Shown here: piece by piece, positions 60,873 through 64,000 of the stretch
Layout of the letters: each line of letters begins with the position of its first letter
How positions within the stretch are numbered: the first letter of the stretch is position 1
Source of the DNA: Echinococcus granulosus
Taxonomy: Eukaryota > Platyhelminthes > Cestoda > Cyclophyllidea > Taeniidae
DNA length: 64,000 nt
Assembly (NCBI RefSeq): GCF_000524195.1
Contig: NW_020170464.1
Coordinates: forward strand, 252,025-316,024
Direction: 5' to 3'
Position numbers and translations under genes: made by a program
Notes under the pieces: model-generated
Database searches by the model: none
What the model was told of the DNA's origin: nothing
Seen by the model: only the letters and a program-made list of their open reading frames with translations

Positions 60873-63793
60873 CGCTTATCTACTTGCAATCTCTAATTTT
60901 TAGGAGGTGGGGGTGGGCAGCACTGATTTGAGATGGTTTGCTGTGTCGCTTTGATTCATCATTTCTCAAAATTGTGATCTTTTCGTGCCGTTTAACTTGG
61001 TTCTGAAGCGAAAGCTACTCTACCTTTTCTCATCACCGCCTGTGGGGGTAGGCCTTTTCAAGCTGCTCTCATGTTTTCAAGTGTCATTCACAAACAGCTT
61101 AGGTGCCTAATGTACGTATCATGATTTTGCTTATCTTCCTGCTGCTAAATACTTCTCGAAATTCATTTCATCTTTTTCAATTCCCATAATTCATGTGCAG
61201 TTCGGGTATATGGTGTTTTATCGTTAAGGCTAATGTGCTTGCTTCATTTTGACCAATTGGTTATTGCTTGCAACTTTTTGGTGCCTCTATAGTTTCAGTG
61301 ATTCTTGATTTCTATTGCATCCATCTTAAATATTTCACATGTAGGCTTGAAAAATTTTAAGGCTCCTCTTCACTTTCAACTGTTCCCCACGGTAACTTCC
61401 TTTGACAAAAGGAATAAGATGTTTTCTCTGTAATACCGCCTTTTGCATACATCCTTGAATACATCGTCACGACCACTAGCACAGATTGTTTGGCTACATC
61501 AATTTAATGTCATCAGCAGTGGTGAGTCCTGGTAACTCCTGGTACTCTCCGCTTGTTAGTGAATACATTCCAGATACCCCTTTTGAGGCTTCACCGTTGC
61601 AAACCGTGGAAGAGATCGTTTTGTTCCTCCTCTAGTGTGATGCTTTTGCTATCCCACATGGCTTCCATCATACTGGACGAGGTGAGTCAGTCCCCATTGC
61701 TTTTTCCATAAACAGCTGTGTGCGCGCACACGGGGACAGAGGGTGAGAGTGAGAGAAATACGGCGGAGGGGGGAAGAGGAAGGGGAGGTGGCTAATGTAG
61801 GAAGTGGGTTGGGTTAGTGGATGGGTGGATGGACTGATGAATTCACGGGTCTGTAGTTAGAGGGACAGCATCATGCTGATGCTAGGACTTGTTACCTCTT
61901 CGACTAAGTCAGAACTCTGCTTGAAACACAAAGTCCCCTTTTATGTATCTGTCTCGAACCAGACTATCTCCTAGTGATCGTACAATTTTCCATTTTGATC
62001 AGGGGCAGTTTTCAACCCATGCAAAGTAAGTGTTCTCATAAGCTGAGTCGAGCTCTCTCGAAAGGAATGATTTCGAAGCCCAGAGCAGTCGTGATGGTGA
62101 ATTGTATGGATATGGCTTTGGGTTCACTGTTTAAACTCCAAAGATCCAATTCTTCATCATCAAAATTTGTCGAATCAGTTTTAACATTTTCTGCTTTTGC
62201 CAATCTTAAATGCTTTGAGTCGCTGTTGATGCCTTTTATTGCGTAAAGGTTACTCGGGTAAATAATTTTTTAGGATGTAGGGCACCACAATTCGCGAAAT
62301 TGCCCCTTTCCACCGCCTCCACTTTACTTTTAATGAATGACATTTTTATCAGATTAGTTGATTATGATTGAGGTGGGTTGTTTGTCTTCCACACCTTCAA
62401 TCCTCCATAATGCGTCGGCGTTGGAGCGCATACCACGGAGTTGAATCTCTTCACCTCTCATCCCACCAGTTGTTTCAACTTGACATGAAAGCACAGCTTA
62501 TACACCATTCTTCGCGTGTTTAGCTGGCTGTTTTTGAGACGTTGATTTTTTGCGTACCACTTCTGTTCCACGTCTCTAATTTCTCAGAGCCCATACTAGC
62601 CCTACCCTTTAATTAATAAGGGGCATAATTTTGGGACGAATTTTTTCCCAGCCAAGAATGCTCTTTTTCCGGACGACTATCTCTTTCCCTAGTGTTCAGG
62701 TGAGAACATCACAACTTGCCACATCTGTGTCTTCATAAGTGTGAACACTGTCTTTAATGCCTTGCGTATCTTTTTAAATGTCAAAGTGCATTAAGGGGTT
62801 GCAGAAACCACAACTTATCATCCGCAAAATGTGCTTATTCTGAGGTTCATGGCATTTAAATCCAGTTTTGTGTTATTTCTACTCCTAGTCAGCGGAGTGA
62901 TGAAGACCAGGAAAAAACTGTTGCTCCTTTGAAAGGCATGCTTATGCAGCAAACACCCCAGTTGCAATAATGAATGATGAGTGGTCAACTCTTCCATTTT
63001 ATCATCACCTATGCCACTCTTATGCTTTATTAGAAAACGACGCAAAGGCTGGAATTGAAAACATGGTTTAATGGGATTGACGTTGCACCTTGATTAACGT
63101 TTAGACATTGTCAAATTGATGTGATATTTTGCCTGATATTTTGCGTCAAGTACCAGTTTCCGGGTGCAATATTGGCGTCGCAGTAATGTGTTGCGACTTG
63201 TTTTTTTCCCGTTTGAACGTTTACTTCACACATCCGTGCGTGTGTATGCTAGGCTGAGAAGTTGCTATACCCACTCACGCACGCAAAGTCGCCATGTGTG
63301 TTTACGCCTCTCTGAAATTGGGAAATCTTCCTCCACCTCCTCCCTCCCCCCCCCCCCTCCAGTAGCTGCAATAGCGACTTTTCCTCTGTGCATTCCTCAG
63401 TACTCGCTGCCACCTTTTTTGCGTTAGGCCTTTCAAATGCTTAACCCACGCCATTGCACTCGACTGAAGAGTACTTGACTAGAAATGATCGCAAGATTAT
63501 GCTCTCCTAAACGGTCTGCTTATGACTGTGATATCCAGTAGAAGCGTTTATTTTATTTGGAAAACGGTGATAATATTAGGGTCAACACTTTCAACTGTAG
63601 GTCGCTTTCCTCTCAATGGCTCGAAAGGCCAACTAGAAAGGCTTCTTTTCCTATACAAACAGTCAGCATGATTATCTCGTGTCTCTTTGTGCAGGCTCGC
63701 GGATTTTTTGCTCCTTAACTAGCGGGGGGGGGAACGCCAGTGCTACCACTACCGCAGCTACAGACAGCAGCAGCAAAAACAATCTCATTTCAC

Positions 63794-63809
63794 TGTGTGT
63801 GTGTGTGTG
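63794..63809. repeat. (GT)n microsatellite
   Basis: Eight perfect GT units. Confidence 0.9.
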
Positions 63810-64000
63810 ACAGGCGCATCGAGGCGTGAGGCAGCAACAGGCACATGTCATCATGACACGACTGCTTGGCAATTTGCAAGGTCATAATTTACTGCATTGG
63901 ATAATCTACTGATTTTGTCCTGAAATAGTAAGAGATACCATAGTATTCTTTTGTAACCAATTTTACTCGGCTAATCTTAAGCAGTTAGTGGCGGTCAGAT

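Larger units (their letters stand above)
59695..64000. other. Presumed first intron of the AUTS2-like gene
   Basis: No second coding exon was recognised. The sequence is richer in T and C than its surroundings and carries several simple repeats: mixed (GT/GC)n at 60,833-60,872, a C run at 63,346-63,357 and (GT)n at 63,794-63,809. Confidence 0.4.

Noticed and set aside
63346..63357. Possible CRISPR-like or satellite repeats in the simple-sequence tracts
   Set aside because: These are homopolymer and microsatellite runs without spacers. The window is eukaryotic.

Overview
The window is nuclear DNA of an animal and most likely of a parasitic flatworm (tapeworm or fluke with a large genome). Protein-coding exons are short, obey GT/AG rules and are separated by introns of 50 bp to about 4 kb. 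The proteins are metazoan (protocadherin, Pax6-type paired domain, MEKK1, IFT70, CBP20, SH3BP5). Several start codons sit just downstream of a splice acceptor, as expected for spliced-leader trans-splicing. No bacterial operon, CRISPR array, rRNA or tRNA gene was recognised. Exon models were built by hand from splice sites, reading phase and remembered family sequences; no search was run. The organism assignment is inference.

Layout. 1-3 kb: the large 5' exon of a protocadherin on the minus strand, whose remaining exons lie outside the window. 3-6.5 kb: interspersed repeats. 6.5-10.5 kb: a complete eight-exon ALDH1/2-type aldehyde dehydrogenase (minus, 487 aa). 11.5-12.8 kb: an intronless unrecognised gene of 444 aa (minus), only 217 bp downstream of the complete seven-exon IFT70/TTC30 gene (13.1-15.7 kb, minus, 662 aa). 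16.9-18.1 kb: complete nuclear cap-binding subunit CBP20 (plus, 159 aa). 18.8-20.0 kb: a complete six-exon gene (minus, 280 aa) whose pattern suggests two DUF1330-like alpha/beta-barrel domains. 23.7-42.0 kb: an eleven-exon MEKK1/MAP3K1 orthologue (minus, 1526 aa) with SWIM, RING and kinase domains. 44.3-51.6 kb: a six-exon SH3BP5/Sab homologue (minus, 352 aa). 54,945-55,044 is a 100-N assembly gap. 55.4-57.3 kb: a Pax6-class gene (plus) with an intact paired domain and a strongly decayed homeodomain. 59.1 kb to the end: the first exon and part of the first intron of a possible AUTS2-family gene (plus).

The main non-gene signal is a family of about ten copies of a roughly 1 kb non-coding element. 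Full copies read head-body-head. The head (150-210 bp) begins TGT and ends GCGCTACA-like. The body starts with a primer-binding-site-like TTGGTGACAA and ends with a purine tract. Head-only copies also occur. This is the organisation of a terminal-repeat retrotransposon in miniature (TRIM) with solo LTRs. All six copies inside introns of MEKK1 and SH3BP5 are antisense to the host gene. A second, unrelated repeat of about 1 kb is present as two inverted copies at 3.8-4.7 kb and 21.0-21.9 kb.

Functionally, MEKK1 (JNK-pathway MAP3K with E3-like RING) and SH3BP5/Sab (JNK docking protein and RAB11 exchange factor in other animals) are adjacent and co-oriented. IFT70 is a ciliary transport subunit. 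CBP20 binds capped nuclear RNA. The other genes have no evident relation to each other.
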